Shown one piece after another: positions 26,016 through 35,831 of a stretch of 48,209 bases of DNA (its first letter is position 1; each line of letters opens with the position of its first letter). Both the position numbers and the translations under genes were made by a program. The DNA is taken from NCBI GenBank assembly GCA_020726265.1, contig DYSZ01000008.1, forward strand, positions 1 through 48,209, in the 5' to 3' direction. The notes beneath the pieces were generated by a model that searched no databases, was not told the origin of the DNA, and worked only from the letters and a program-made list of their open reading frames with translations. The stretch comes from Draconibacterium orientale (GTDB lineage: Bacteria > Bacteroidota > Bacteroidia > Bacteroidales > Prolixibacteraceae).

Positions 26016-28970
26016 TCAGCGCCCTTTTTCTATGCAATTGTAAATTTCGTTGTGAATGGCAACGCGAATATTCAATTCCGAAATTTTGTTGTTTTCACGC
26101 GTGGGGTAAACCCGGTTCGAAAGAAAAATATAAAGCAATCCGTTGTCAGGGTCGGCCCAAACCATATTGCCGGTAAAGCCGGTGTGGCCAAAGCTGGCGG
26201 CGCTTGCACCGCGTGCCGGATATGAATTTTCAGGGGTTTTCGATTTATTTTCAGGCAACGGTTTATCGAAACCCAGTGCACGCCGGTTGTTGTTTTCGGG
26301 AAATTGTACCTTGTTAAAACGGTTAAAGGTGTCTTCGGTAATGTATCTTTTCCCACCATAAAATCCTTTTTGAAGGTACATCTGAAAAATTTTGGCGAGG
26401 TCGTTGGCACATCCAAATAAACCGGCATTTCCCGAAACTCCGCCCAGCATTGCAGCTCCTTCATCGTGTACAAAACCATGAATATTGGCATGTCTGAAAA
26501 CAGTGTCAGTCTCGGTTGGGACGATTTGGGTTAAAGGGAAAAAACGCAATGGATTGTAAGTAACAGTGGTTGCTCCCAACGGCTGGTAAAAGTTTTTCTG
26601 AACAAAATCTTCGTAATTTGTTCCTGTCAGATTTGATATCACTTCGGGATAAATATGAAAACTCAGGTCGGAATACAAATATTTCTTTTCTCCCAGTTTT
26701 GAGTTTCTGATGGTATCAAAAAATATTTTTTTGAAGCCATTACGAAGGTACAAATTCTCATAAACCCGAATTTTAAAACTGTCGGTTGGTTCGCTTCTGA
26801 AATTAGTAGTCCGCAATTTGTCCTTTTTGCCGGTGGCCATTTGCCAGAGCGGCAGCCAGGCTGGAATACCCGATTGGTGTGCCAGAAATTCTTTGATTTT
26901 AATGCCTTCCTTGTTGCTGTTTTTAAATGATGGCCAATAATCGCTGAGCGGTTTTTCAACATCCAGTTTTGCTTCGTCAACCAGTTGCATAAGCGCGGGC
27001 AGTGGCCCGGTTACTTTGGTAACTGATGCCCAGTCGTACAAATCGCTGTCGGTTACTTTTAAACGTTTGTCGTAAGTGTGCCAGCCATAACTTTTCTGAA
27101 AAATTACATTCCCGTTTTTTGCCACAATCACCTGGCATCCAGGGTAAGCTTTTTCTAAAAGTCCGAGATTTACAATTGAATCAATTTTATGATTGAGCAA
27201 TTCCGAATTGATGCCGACTTCCTCGGGAATTGTGTATGCGAGTGTTTGATTGGCCATTATTTCAATACCTTCGTTTTGCCTGAAACGTGAACCGACAGTA
27301 ACTGACAGTTTGCCATGGCTGCTGAATGCTCCAAAAATGAGTTGAGCTGCCAGTTGTTGCGTTATCTCCGTGTTTTGGTAACTTGTTATCAATCCGCTTG
27401 CACGATGAATATTGGCAAAGTGTTGAAGTGCATAAGCATTCCCGAAAAAAGCAAAAATCACCTGTTTGTTCTTCACCAAATCATCCACCGCTTTTCGTTG
27501 AATTTCAGTTGTCCCGTACTGGTTGGCCGGGTAAATACCGATTCCCTGGATTCCGGCAATTACAAGATTAAAGTTTTCTAATTTTTCGAGGAGGTCAGCC
27601 CAGGTTTGCTCAGGAGCGTTTTTGGGCAGCACAAAATGGTCAGCTTTTGCATATTTCCCAACGTATTCCTGAAATGTTGAAACTTCGTTTCCCCCGATAC
27701 TTAACGTGGCAATTTTGAAAGTATCCAAACCTTGCAGTGGCAACAAATCTTTATTTCTTAAAACTGTCAAAGTCTTTTTAAGCAGTTTCCGGTTGGTGAC
27801 TTCAAAATTTATGTTGTTTAAAGCTGCAGTAAGATTATTGGTTACCGCAGGTTTGTATTCGTTCAATTGCACCCAACGCTTAATTGCCAAAACCGTTGTG
27901 CACTTTTCATTAATCTCATCGATGCTGATTTTTCCTTCGGTTATAGCAGTTTTAACCGACTCAATTGCCTTCTTCAGATCCGGAACGCATTCAACCATAT
28001 CAACTCCGGCGGTCAATGCGCGAAGTTCAGCATTACCTCCGGCGGTTCTGACGCCTTTCATGTTAATGGCATCGGTTACAACTAAACCTTTGTATCCGAT
28101 TTCGTTACGGAGATACCTGGTTACAATTTTTTCTGAAAGAGAAGACGGCGTTCCTGATTTATCGAGAGCCGGAACATTTAAGTGAGCCATCATAATTCCG
28201 CCAATTCCGTTGTGCGCTAAAATGCGGAAAGGATATGATTCGAGCATATCAATATGCGTTTTTGAATGATTCAACAAAGGTAGTGTGTGGTGCGAATCTG
28301 TTTCGGTGTCGCCGTGCCCCGGAAAATGTTTGGCTACCGGTAAAACCCCTTCGTTTTGCATTCCTTTCGCAATGTACCATGCGGTTTGTGCAACTGTATT
28401 TTTGTTTTCACCAAACGATCTGAAATTGATCACCGGATTTTCAGGATTTGTACTGATGTCGGCAACAGGGGAAAAATTAACGTGAATTCCCATCAACTTC
28501 ATTTGTTGAGCAATATCACGCCCCATCTGGTAAATCAGTACCGAATCGGTAACAGCTCCCAAAGCCTGTGCATACGGGTAACGTATGGTACTGTCGATTC
28601 GCATCGGCAAACCCCACTCTCCGTCTATTGCAACCAATAGCGGGGTCGTTGAAGCTTTCTGGAAATCATTTATCCATGTTGCTGATACCACCGGATTTCC
28701 TTTCATTACGAGTATTCCTCCCGGTTTGTATTTGCCGATAATTTCAAGCGATTGGTTTTTACTTGTTTCTCCAAGTTCAGGATAAACGGCAATAGTCATC
28801 AGTTGGGCAATTTTTTCATCCAGCGTGAGATTTTTAAGCTGATTTGTCACCCACGTATCTGTTTTGTATTGAAAGTAAGGTGGATCAATTATTTGTGCAG
28901 TACCCTGAATAGCAATGGCTAAAATGATAACAAAAGCGGATGCAATATTCTTGAATTGGATGTTGTTCAT
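26016..28970 (-). CDS. GH3 beta-N-acetylglucosaminidase fused to serine beta-lactamase-like hydrolase
   Basis: This 984-residue exported enzyme (signal peptide ending GTAQ) joins two domains. Residues about 30-365 are a NagZ-type GH3 module. It has the catalytic dyad motif KHFPGHGDTETDSHH and the nucleophile Asp in VVTDAINMKG, and a GH3 C-terminal-like region follows. From about residue 580 is a serine-hydrolase module with SVTK (SxxK), YSD in place of YxN, and HTGFTGN as the third motif. Such fusions should cleave GlcNAc from peptidoglycan fragments and act on the peptide part. ATG 28968-28970 gives a clean signal peptide; an ATG 14 codons upstream (29010-29012) is possible. It diverges from the NamZ gene. 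Confidence 0.92.
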   Translation of the reverse strand: MNNIQFKNIASAFVIILAIAIQGTAQIIDPPYFQYKTDTWVTNQLKNLTLDEKIAQLMTIAVYPELGETSKNQSLEIIGKYKPGGILVMKGNPVVSATWINDFQKASTTPLLVAIDGEWGLPMRIDSTIRYPYAQALGAVTDSVLIYQMGRDIAQQMKLMGIHVNFSPVADISTNPENPVINFRSFGENKNTVAQTAWYIAKGMQNEGVLPVAKHFPGHGDTETDSHHTLPLLNHSKTHIDMLESYPFRILAHNGIGGIMMAHLNVPALDKSGTPSSLSEKIVTRYLRNEIGYKGLVVTDAINMKGVRTAGGNAELRALTAGVDMVECVPDLKKAIESVKTAITEGKISIDEINEKCTTVLAIKRWVQLNEYKPAVTNNLTAALNNINFEVTNRKLLKKTLTVLRNKDLLPLQGLDTFKIATLSIGGNEVSTFQEYVGKYAKADHFVLPKNAPEQTWADLLEKLENFNLVIAGIQGIGIYPANQYGTTEIQRKAVDDLVKNKQVIFAFFGNAYALQHFANIHRASGLITSYQNTEITQQLAAQLIFGAFSSHGKLSVTVGSRFRQNEGIEIMANQTLAYTIPEEVGINSELLNHKIDSIVNLGLLEKAYPGCQVIVAKNGNVIFQKSYGWHTYDKRLKVTDSDLYDWASVTKVTGPLPALMQLVDEAKLDVEKPLSDYWPSFKNSNKEGIKIKEFLAHQSGIPAWLPLWQMATGKKDKLRTTNFRSEPTDSFKIRVYENLYLRNGFKKIFFDTIRNSKLGEKKYLYSDLSFHIYPEVISNLTGTNYEDFVQKNFYQPLGATTVTYNPLRFFPLTQIVPTETDTVFRHANIHGFVHDEGAAMLGGVSGNAGLFGCANDLAKIFQMYLQKGFYGGKRYITEDTFNRFNKVQFPENNNRRALGFDKPLPENKSKTPENSYPARGASAASFGHTGFTGNMVWADPDNGLLYIFLSNRVYPTRENNKISELNIRVAIHNEIYNCIEKGR

Positions 28971-29036
28971 TTTTCTGTCGAAGATTTCTATTAAAACTGC
29001 TAATAAAGACATTTCAAGTTGTATTTTTAGCCGTTA

Positions 29037-29065
29037 CAAATGTAATTTTTATCACGTCATGCCAA
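29037..29065 (-). promoter_or_regulatory. Bacteroidota-type promoter for the GH3 fusion gene
   Basis: The minus strand has TTG (29063-29065), an 18-base spacer and TACATTTG (29037-29044). This fits the Bacteroidota TTTG/TAnnTTTG promoter form in both boxes and spacing. The upstream box overlaps the first codons of the divergent NamZ-like gene, so the two promoters are interlocked. Confidence 0.6.
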
Positions 29066-30225
29066 AAAGTAGTTTGTTGCTGGTAATGCTGTTTGTTTTT
29101 GGTTTTTTGCAGGTGTCATGTGCCGAAAACATTGTTACGGGTGCCGATCAGCCAGAGATATATTTACCACTGATGAAAGGGAAACGGCTTGGTCTGGTTG
29201 TAAATCACACCTCGTTGAAAGGCACAACGCATCTTGCAGATTTTTTGATTTCCGGGAAAATGGATGTTCAGAAGATATTTGCACCTGAACACGGGTTCAG
29301 AGGCGATGCATCTGCTGGCGAGGAAATTCAGGATGGGTTTGATATTAAAACCGGCGTTCAGGTGGTTTCGCTTTATGGTAAAAACAGAAAACCTACCAGT
29401 GAACATCTAAAAAATCTCGATTTGATTGTGTTTGATATCCAAGATGTGGGGTGCAGGTTTTATACTTATATTTCAACGCTTCACCTGGTTATGGAAGCTT
29501 GTGCCGAAAATAATGTGCCTTTGCTTGTGCTCGATCGGCCCAATCCAAATGGAGATTACATTGCCGGCCCGGTTTTATTACCTGAATTTAAATCGTTTGT
29601 TGGAATGGATCCGATTCCGATTGTGCATGGTTGTACAGTTGGCGAACTTGCCCGAATGATTAACGGTGAAATGTGGACTGATACTGTTCCGTGTGTGCTA
29701 GATGTAATCCCGGTTTTGAATTATACTCATCGTACAAAGTACGTATTACCAGTTCCCCCTTCGCCAAATTTGCCAAATTATCTGTCGGTAAGATTATACC
29801 CGTCGCTTTGTTTTTTCGAGGCAACAACCGTGAGTGTAGGCAGGGGCACCGAATTTCCATTTCAGGTTTTGGGTGGCTTACAAAAGAATTTGGGCGATTT
29901 TCAGTTTATACCTGTTGAAATGCCTGGAATTGCAATTGATCCTGTAAATGAAAACCAGGTGTGTTATGGTGTTGACTTGAGAGAACTGACAGAAATCCCG
30001 CAGTTCACCTTACAGTTCTTCCTTGATTTTTATGAAAAATATGAAATTGAAAAAGATTTTGTCAATCGTGAAAAGTGGTTCGATACATTAGCTGGTACCA
30101 GGGTTTTGCTCAGTCAAATCAGGGAAGGTAAAAGCGAGGCCGAAATTAAGCAGTTGTTTATCCCCGAAATAGATAAATACAAAGAGATTAGAAAAAAATA
30201 TTTGCTTTACCCTGATTTTGAATAG
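29059..30225 (+). CDS. namZ: DUF1343 exo-beta-N-acetylmuramidase (NamZ-like, GH171)
   Basis: This 388-residue predicted lipoprotein (lipobox LQVSC, Cys21) belongs to DUF1343, shown in other bacteria to be exo-lytic N-acetylmuramidases that release MurNAc from chain ends. Family motifs are LGLVVNHTSL, FAPEHGFRGDASAGEEI, FDIQDVGCRFYTYISTLH and LDRPNPNGDYIAGPVL. ATG 29059-29061 starts a proper signal, while the longer frame upstream (from 28915) has none. It is 2 bp from the symporter gene and diverges from the GH3 fusion, so the three genes should trim peptidoglycan fragments and import the sugar. Confidence 0.9.
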   Translation: MPKSSLLLVMLFVFGFLQVSCAENIVTGADQPEIYLPLMKGKRLGLVVNHTSLKGTTHLADFLISGKMDVQKIFAPEHGFRGDASAGEEIQDGFDIKTGVQVVSLYGKNRKPTSEHLKNLDLIVFDIQDVGCRFYTYISTLHLVMEACAENNVPLLVLDRPNPNGDYIAGPVLLPEFKSFVGMDPIPIVHGCTVGELARMINGEMWTDTVPCVLDVIPVLNYTHRTKYVLPVPPSPNLPNYLSVRLYPSLCFFEATTVSVGRGTEFPFQVLGGLQKNLGDFQFIPVEMPGIAIDPVNENQVCYGVDLRELTEIPQFTLQFFLDFYEKYEIEKDFVNREKWFDTLAGTRVLLSQIREGKSEAEIKQLFIPEIDKYKEIRKKYLLYPDFE

Positions 30226-30227
30226 CA

Positions 30228-31679
30228 ATGAATCCATATCTGGTTATCAGCATCATTCTTGGTTATTTTATTATCTTAATTGTTGTTTCGTGGTTCACTT
30301 CACGAAAGGCAGATACTGAAACTTTTTTCACAGGCAACAGAAAATCACCCTGGTACATTGTGGCTTTTGGAATGGTTGGTACCACAATTTCGGGGGTTAC
30401 ATTTATTTCCGTTCCTGGAGAAGTAGGGAATTCAGCCTTTTCGTACCTGCAGTTTATTCTTGGGAATATTGCCGGATTTTGGATAGTGGCGTTGGTTTTA
30501 TTGCCGCTGTATTATCGGCTGAACCTGGTTTCGATTTACACCTTTCTAAACCAACGCATGGGAGAATATGCCCATAAAACGGGTTCATTCTTTTTTCTTA
30601 TTTCAAAACTTATCGGTGCAGCTTTCCGGCTTTACCTTGTAGCGGGCGTTTTGCAACTTGCTTTTTTCGACGCATTTAACATTCCATTTGCGCTTACAGT
30701 AATTGCAACCATCTCGTTAGTTTGGGTTTATACTCAAAAGGGCGGAATAAAAACCATTATCTGGACCGATTCACTTCAAACATTGTTTCTTGTTATTGCA
30801 GTTGTTTTTACAATCGTAACAGTTGCAAAGTCATTAAACTGGAGCTCGGTACAGTTAATCAATGAAATTGTGGAGAGTCCAAATTCACAGGTGTTTTTCT
30901 GGGACTGGCGTTCGGAGAACAACTTTTTTAAACAATTTCTGGCCGGAGTTTTTATAACCATTGCAATTGTGGGAATGGACCAGGATATGATGCAAAAAAA
31001 TCTGACCTGCAGGAATATACATGATGCTCAAAAGAATATGATTGTTTTCAGTCTTCTTTTTTTAGTTGTTGTGGTTCTGTTTTTGAGTCTGGGAACTTTA
31101 CTTTATGCGTTTGCAGAAAAATCAGAGATCACAATACCAGCTAATACAGATGATTTGTACCCGATGCTGGCTTTAAAATATTTGGGGTTGCCTGTTGGAA
31201 TTGCTTTTCTTTTAGGAATAACAGCAGCTGCATATTCCAGCGCTGATTCGGCGCTTACAGCTTTAACAACCTCATTCAGTATCGATTTTTTGAAGATTGA
31301 ACAATACGAAGAAGCAAAACGAAACAGAATTAAAAGATTGGCACATTTGTTCTTTTCAACACTTTTAATTCTTATCATACTGCTGTTCAGGGCGCTTAAC
31401 AACGAAAGCATAGTTGTGGCAGTTTTTAAAGTGGCCGGTTATACATACGGACCCATTTTGGGGCTTTTCATCTTCAGCCTGTATTTTAAACGAAGAACTA
31501 ATGATAAGTGGGTGCCTGTGGTGGCCGTTTTAGCTCCGGCTGCATCATTTTTTGTTGCTAAATACGCTCCGGTTTTGTTTAACGGTTACCAGTTCGGCTT
31601 TGAATTATTGATAGTAAATGCCTTTCTTACAATCGTTGGATTATTGCTGATTTCAAAAAGACCGGAACTAAGCAACTAA
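30228..31679 (+). CDS. Sodium:solute symporter, probable amino-sugar importer
   Basis: This 483-residue inner-membrane protein has about 13 hydrophobic segments and SSS-family motifs: FFTGNRKSPWYIVAFGMVGTTISGVTFISVPG near the N-terminus (core GTTISGVTFISVP), VGMDQDMMQKNLTCRN mid-protein and AAYSSADSALTALTTSFSID near residue 340. It takes up a solute with sodium. It overlaps functionally with the NamZ gene 2 bp upstream. In Tannerella forsythia a symporter of this kind takes up MurNAc, so MurNAc or a related sugar is my inference; no 6-phosphate etherase gene is in view. Confidence 0.9.
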   Translation: MNPYLVISIILGYFIILIVVSWFTSRKADTETFFTGNRKSPWYIVAFGMVGTTISGVTFISVPGEVGNSAFSYLQFILGNIAGFWIVALVLLPLYYRLNLVSIYTFLNQRMGEYAHKTGSFFFLISKLIGAAFRLYLVAGVLQLAFFDAFNIPFALTVIATISLVWVYTQKGGIKTIIWTDSLQTLFLVIAVVFTIVTVAKSLNWSSVQLINEIVESPNSQVFFWDWRSENNFFKQFLAGVFITIAIVGMDQDMMQKNLTCRNIHDAQKNMIVFSLLFLVVVVLFLSLGTLLYAFAEKSEITIPANTDDLYPMLALKYLGLPVGIAFLLGITAAAYSSADSALTALTTSFSIDFLKIEQYEEAKRNRIKRLAHLFFSTLLILIILLFRALNNESIVVAVFKVAGYTYGPILGLFIFSLYFKRRTNDKWVPVVAVLAPAASFFVAKYAPVLFNGYQFGFELLIVNAFLTIVGLLLISKRPELSN

Positions 31680-31717
31680 ATATTGCTAAGAAACGTTAAA
31701 AATTGTGAATTCATTTT

Positions 31718-31725
31718 TATATTTG
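31718..31725 (+). promoter_or_regulatory. Candidate -7 box for the beta-helix lipoprotein operon
   Basis: TATATTTG matches the Bacteroidota -7 consensus and lies 48 bases ahead of the TTG start at 31774. The upstream element at a 19-base spacing is only TTA. Confidence 0.4.
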
Positions 31726-31773
31726 CCATAATAAGAGGTTCGCATAACCGTTATATATTCTAAATATTTCAAA

Positions 31774-33225
31774 TTGAACAGGTATCTTATTCAAATATTG
31801 ATGCTCAGTGCTATTGTTTTCTCGTTATTTTCCTGCGAGGATGAAGGATATTTGAACTCTCCTGATGCCCGTTTACAATTTTCAGCCGACACAGTTACTT
31901 TTGATACAATTTTTACGACAATAGGGTCAACCACGCAGCGATTTACCGTGCATAATACGTACGACGAGAATATTCTTATTTCCAGAATTCGCTTGTCGGG
32001 AGGTGATTTTTCTAATTTCAGATTAAATATTAATGGTGAGGTTGCCAATGAAATATTTGAAGTTGAGGTTCCTGGCAAAGACAGTATTTTCATTTTCGTA
32101 GAAGTAACCATTGACCCAACCGGGCAAAATCTTCCAATGGTTGTTCAGGATTCAATCGAGTTTACTACAAATTCGAATGTTCAGAATATTCAGCTCATTG
32201 CTTATGGACAGGATTTTAAACTGGTTAAAGCAGAGACAATAAAAACCACGACCTGGACTTCTGAGAAACCCTATCTGATTTATGATTATGCCTATGTTGA
32301 CAGCACTTCTGTTCTTACGATTGAGCAGGGTACAAAAATCTATTTTCATAAAGGTGCAGGATTGTATGTTAAAGGCAAATTGAAAGCTAACGGTACTTTT
32401 CAGGAACAAATTCATTTTATTCCCGACAGGCTTGAAGATACCTATGAAAATATCCCTGACCAATGGAATGGGATTGTATTGTTTTCCGGTAGTCACGAGA
32501 ATGTCTTTGATTTCTGTAATATTAAAAATGCAAATATCGGTTTGCAGGTTGGTACTATTGAAGATGATGGGTATGCAAGTGCCAAAATTACAAATACGAA
32601 AATTGAGAATATGGCTTACGCCGGGTTGTTTGCAATTAAATCGAGAATTACGGCATATAACGATTTAATAGCTAATTGTGGATTTTACGCTGTTGCACTT
32701 GTGGTTGGCGGCGATTACCAGTTTTTTCATACCACCATTGCAAATTACTGGGGTAATTATTCAACTAAAGCGCGGTCAACTGCTTCGTTGGTAATATCTA
32801 ACGTGCTGATCATAGCTGATTCAAAAGGTGGAAGTACGGTTTACAGTGGCGATCTTGAAAACGCCACTTTCGGAAACAGTATAATCTACGGCAATAATAT
32901 CCAGGAGATTGAATTGGGTGATAATGGCAAGAATAAATTCAATTTTAAATTCGAAAATTGCATTATGCAGGTTGCCGATACATTTAACACATCGAACAAA
33001 GATCGTTTTGTTAATGTTTGGAAGGGGTCTAAATACGATCCTTTATTTGTTGATCCATATAAAGAATATAATTACCAGCTTGATACGCTATCGCCTGCAA
33101 AGGATGTGGGAAAAACCGAAATAGGAGCGTTATACGAATTCGACATTCTGAACAAAGACAGAACTGCCGATAAAGCACCCGATTTGGGAGCTTATGAACG
33201 TATTGAAAAGAAGGATGGGAAGTAA
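31774..33225 (+). CDS. Lipoprotein with right-handed parallel beta-helix
   Basis: I do not know the function of this 483-residue protein. It has a lipoprotein signal (MNRYLIQILMLSAIVFSLFSC, lipobox FSC at Cys21). An immunoglobulin-like N-terminal part with QRFTVHNTYDENILISRI precedes a region rich in short beta turns (QWNGIVLFSGSHENVFDFCNIKNANIGLQ, core GIVLFSGSHENVFDFC) that looks like a right-handed beta-helix, the fold of many polysaccharide-acting or surface proteins. Start TTG 31774-31776 gives a basic signal peptide; ATG 31801 would shorten it. It overlaps the next gene by 32 bases. Confidence 0.78.
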   Translation: MNRYLIQILMLSAIVFSLFSCEDEGYLNSPDARLQFSADTVTFDTIFTTIGSTTQRFTVHNTYDENILISRIRLSGGDFSNFRLNINGEVANEIFEVEVPGKDSIFIFVEVTIDPTGQNLPMVVQDSIEFTTNSNVQNIQLIAYGQDFKLVKAETIKTTTWTSEKPYLIYDYAYVDSTSVLTIEQGTKIYFHKGAGLYVKGKLKANGTFQEQIHFIPDRLEDTYENIPDQWNGIVLFSGSHENVFDFCNIKNANIGLQVGTIEDDGYASAKITNTKIENMAYAGLFAIKSRITAYNDLIANCGFYAVALVVGGDYQFFHTTIANYWGNYSTKARSTASLVISNVLIIADSKGGSTVYSGDLENATFGNSIIYGNNIQEIELGDNGKNKFNFKFENCIMQVADTFNTSNKDRFVNVWKGSKYDPLFVDPYKEYNYQLDTLSPAKDVGKTEIGALYEFDILNKDRTADKAPDLGAYERIEKKDGK

Positions 33226-34243
33226 GTTCATATTACTTGTCGGCCTTTTCAGTTTCATTGTCACAAATTCGTTGGCGCAAACCGAATCCGAAGAATTCAA
33301 AATACTGTTTTATAATCTTGAAAATCTGTTCGATATAAAAGATGACTCATTAACCAGTGATGAGAATTTTACACCTGAAGGTGAAATGCATTGGACATAC
33401 AACCGACTGAATACTAAATTAAAGAACATTTCGAAAGTTATTATTGCTGCCGGTGGATGGAAAACGCCGGATGTGCTGCTGTTTTGTGAAATTGAAAATA
33501 GGTATGTTTTGGATAAACTTGCCAGCGAAACACCATTAAAGAAAACTTCTTATAAAGTCATTCAAAAGGAGTCACCAGATCATCGCGGAATTGATGTTGC
33601 CATGTTGTACAACAGTGAAAGGTTTTATCCGACAAGTTACAAATACTATCCGCTGATTTTTAAGAATGAAGTTTTGAAAACACGTGAAATATTGTGTGTT
33701 TCAGGTATTGTTGACGGGAAAGATACCATTCATATTTTGGGAAACCATTGGCCTTCACGCTATTCAGGTTTACTCGAAACCCTTGAGTTGCGTGAAGCAG
33801 CGGCGGCTTTGTTGAAAAGTCTGGTTGAGCAATTAAAAAAAGAGGACAAAAATCCAAAAATTGTTATTGCGGGTGACTTTAATGAAAATCCTGATGACAA
33901 GTCGATTGTTGATATTCTGGATGCCAGGAGTTGTGAAAGCAAGTATGTTGACTCTGCGATTTATAATTTGTCGACAACATGGGTAAAAGCAAACAGCGGT
34001 ACACTAAAATTTCAATCGCAATGGTTTAGCTTCGATCAGATTATGGTTTCAGGGGCGCTATTAAATTCGAACGAGCGGTTACACACCACGCTGGAAAATG
34101 CATCAATCGTGAATTTGTCATTCTTGTTGGAAGAAGATAAAAAGTTTGGTGGTAAAAAACCCTATCGTACTTATAATGGCTTTGATTATCAAGGAGGTTT
34201 CAGCGATCATTTGCCGGTAATGTTACGTCTTACAGTAAATTAG
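33194..34243 (+). CDS. Exported endonuclease/exonuclease/phosphatase-family protein
   Basis: This 349-residue protein has the fold motifs in order: [25 protein letters not shown] (metal Glu), [23 protein letters not shown] and [11 protein letters not shown], so the catalytic His/Asp set looks complete. A signal peptide-like segment ([20 protein letters not shown]) means it is exported, which argues for an extracellular nuclease or phosphodiesterase over a repair enzyme. Start is uncertain: ATG 33194 with a GGGAG upstream, or ATG 33215 directly before the signal peptide. The end overlaps the convergent cca gene by 14 bases. Confidence 0.85.
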   Translation: MNVLKRRMGSKFILLVGLFSFIVTNSLAQTESEEFKILFYNLENLFDIKDDSLTSDENFTPEGEMHWTYNRLNTKLKNISKVIIAAGGWKTPDVLLFCEIENRYVLDKLASETPLKKTSYKVIQKESPDHRGIDVAMLYNSERFYPTSYKYYPLIFKNEVLKTREILCVSGIVDGKDTIHILGNHWPSRYSGLLETLELREAAAALLKSLVEQLKKEDKNPKIVIAGDFNENPDDKSIVDILDARSCESKYVDSAIYNLSTTWVKANSGTLKFQSQWFSFDQIMVSGALLNSNERLHTTLENASIVNLSFLLEEDKKFGGKKPYRTYNGFDYQGGFSDHLPVMLRLTVN

Positions 34244-35651
34244 AATCCTTTTTTGTGAGTCCCAGTTCTGTTGCTTTCTGCATCATTAATGCATAAGCTT
34301 CATCATAATCATTTCTAATTATTCCATCTAAAATTGCATCTTTTATGGCGTCTTTAATTATCCCTACTTCTCTGCATGGCTGAAGCCCGAAAATCTCCAT
34401 AATAAGTTCACCTTTAACAGGCGGCTCAAAATTGCGAATCGCATCTTTCTCTTCAATTTCTTTTAACTTTTCGCGGACTACCAGAAAGTTTTTCATGTAA
34501 CGTTTCACTTTCTCCGGATTCTTTGAAGTGATATCTGCTTCACAAAGCGTCATTAAATCATCAATTTCATCACCAGCTTCAAATAGCAACCTTCTTACAG
34601 CCGAATCGGTTACCACATCCTCCGACAAAACAATTGGACGCATGTGTAACTGAACCATTTTCTGTACATATTTCATTTTCTCGTTCAGTGGCAATTTGAG
34701 GCGTTTAAAAATTTCAGGAATCATTTTGGCCCCTAAAAAATTGTGAGAATGGAATGTCCAGCCTTGTCCTTCAACAAACTTTTTTGTTGGTGGCTTGGCA
34801 ATGTCGTGCAGCAATGCCGACCATCGTAACCAAAGGTTTTGGGTATGAGGTGTAATACGGTCGAGTACTTCAAGCGTATGATAAAAATTATCTTTGTGTG
34901 CAATCCCTTTAACCCGTTCTATTCCTTTCATATTTTGTAATTCAGGGAAAATGATTGCCAATAATCCGGTTTCTTCGAGCAGTTTAAATCCGATGGAAGG
35001 TTTATCGGATAGCATAATCTTGTTTAGCTCTTCAACGATTCTTTCGCCTGAAACTATTTTTATCCGGTCTTTGTTTTTAGCGATTGCTTGCAACGTTCCG
35101 GGTTCAATTTCAAATCCAAGCTGGGTTGAAAACCTGATTGCACGCATAATCCTGAGGGGATCATCAGAAAAAGTAATATCAGGGTCAAGCGGGGTGCGGA
35201 TTATTTTGTTTTTCAGGTCTTCGAGCCCATTAAACGGGTCGGTCAGCTGGCCAAAATTGGCACTGTTCAATCCAATTGTCAGCGCATTTATGGTAAAGTC
35301 CCTGCGATTTTGGTCGTCTTCCAGTGTACCGTTTTCAACCTGCGGTTTCCGTGAGTCTTGTTGGTACGATTCTTTCCGGGCACCAACAAATTCAATTTCA
35401 AGGTCTTTGTATTTCAGCATTGCAGTACCAAAATTCTTGAAAACATGAACCTGGGGTTTGTTTTTTAACCGTTCAGATACTTTTCCGGCAAGTTCAATTC
35501 CACTGCCTAATGTCACAATGTCAATATCTTTCGAATTTCGATGCAGAAAAATATCACGGACAAAACCGCCGATAACATAGGTATCGAGTCGCATTTCATC
35601 AGCAACTGCTTTTATTTCGTGAAATATTCTGTGATTCAGTTGTTTAATCAT
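34230..35651 (-). CDS. cca: CCA tRNA nucleotidyltransferase with HD domain
   Basis: This 473-residue enzyme adds or repairs the CCA end of tRNA, though some relatives are poly(A) polymerases. The nucleotidyltransferase core has GGFVRD (residues 28-33) and the catalytic DxD (Asp42/Asp44), followed by RRDFTINAL and the RRxxD-like EDDQNRRDF segment. An HD phosphohydrolase-like domain has [10 protein letters not shown] in the middle. ATG 35649-35651 is chosen as the normal family start. The longer frame upstream runs into a 33-base palindrome (35667-35699). Confidence 0.92.
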   Translation of the reverse strand: MIKQLNHRIFHEIKAVADEMRLDTYVIGGFVRDIFLHRNSKDIDIVTLGSGIELAGKVSERLKNKPQVHVFKNFGTAMLKYKDLEIEFVGARKESYQQDSRKPQVENGTLEDDQNRRDFTINALTIGLNSANFGQLTDPFNGLEDLKNKIIRTPLDPDITFSDDPLRIMRAIRFSTQLGFEIEPGTLQAIAKNKDRIKIVSGERIVEELNKIMLSDKPSIGFKLLEETGLLAIIFPELQNMKGIERVKGIAHKDNFYHTLEVLDRITPHTQNLWLRWSALLHDIAKPPTKKFVEGQGWTFHSHNFLGAKMIPEIFKRLKLPLNEKMKYVQKMVQLHMRPIVLSEDVVTDSAVRRLLFEAGDEIDDLMTLCEADITSKNPEKVKRYMKNFLVVREKLKEIEEKDAIRNFEPPVKGELIMEIFGLQPCREVGIIKDAIKDAILDGIIRNDYDEAYALMMQKATELGLTKKDSNLL

Positions 35652-35666
35652 CGTCTGTAAAATAAG

Positions 35667-35699
35667 TGAATGTGTCATGTTAGTAACATGACACATTCA
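35667..35699. promoter_or_regulatory. 33-base perfect palindrome between cca and trxA
   Basis: TGAATGTGTCATGTTA (35667-35682), a single G, then the exact reverse complement (35684-35699). It lies just upstream of cca and within the divergent gap to trxA. It could be an operator shared by both genes or a leader hairpin in the cca transcript. No T run follows, so a terminator is unlikely. Confidence 0.6.
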
Positions 35700-35770
35700 G
35701 AAAATTGAATGACAAAATTACAATTATTTAACTGAAAAGGGCAAAAAACAATGGGTAACAAAAACGGTAT

Positions 35771-35778
35771 TATATTTG
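35771..35778 (+). promoter_or_regulatory. Candidate -7 box for trxA
   Basis: TATATTTG fits the Bacteroidota -7 consensus and lies 53 bases ahead of the trxA ATG. No clear -33 TTG is seen. Confidence 0.4.
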
Positions 35779-35831
35779 CATCGAAATATATAGATAATTA
35801 TATATGAAGTTAAATTTTAAAAATTGATATT

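Noticed and set aside
28915-29058. Longer start for the NamZ-like gene
   Set aside because: The extension overlaps the divergent gene and its promoter, and the signal peptide begins at 29059.
35652-35696. Longer start for cca
   Set aside because: The extension translates the palindrome and adds residues that other CCA enzymes lack.
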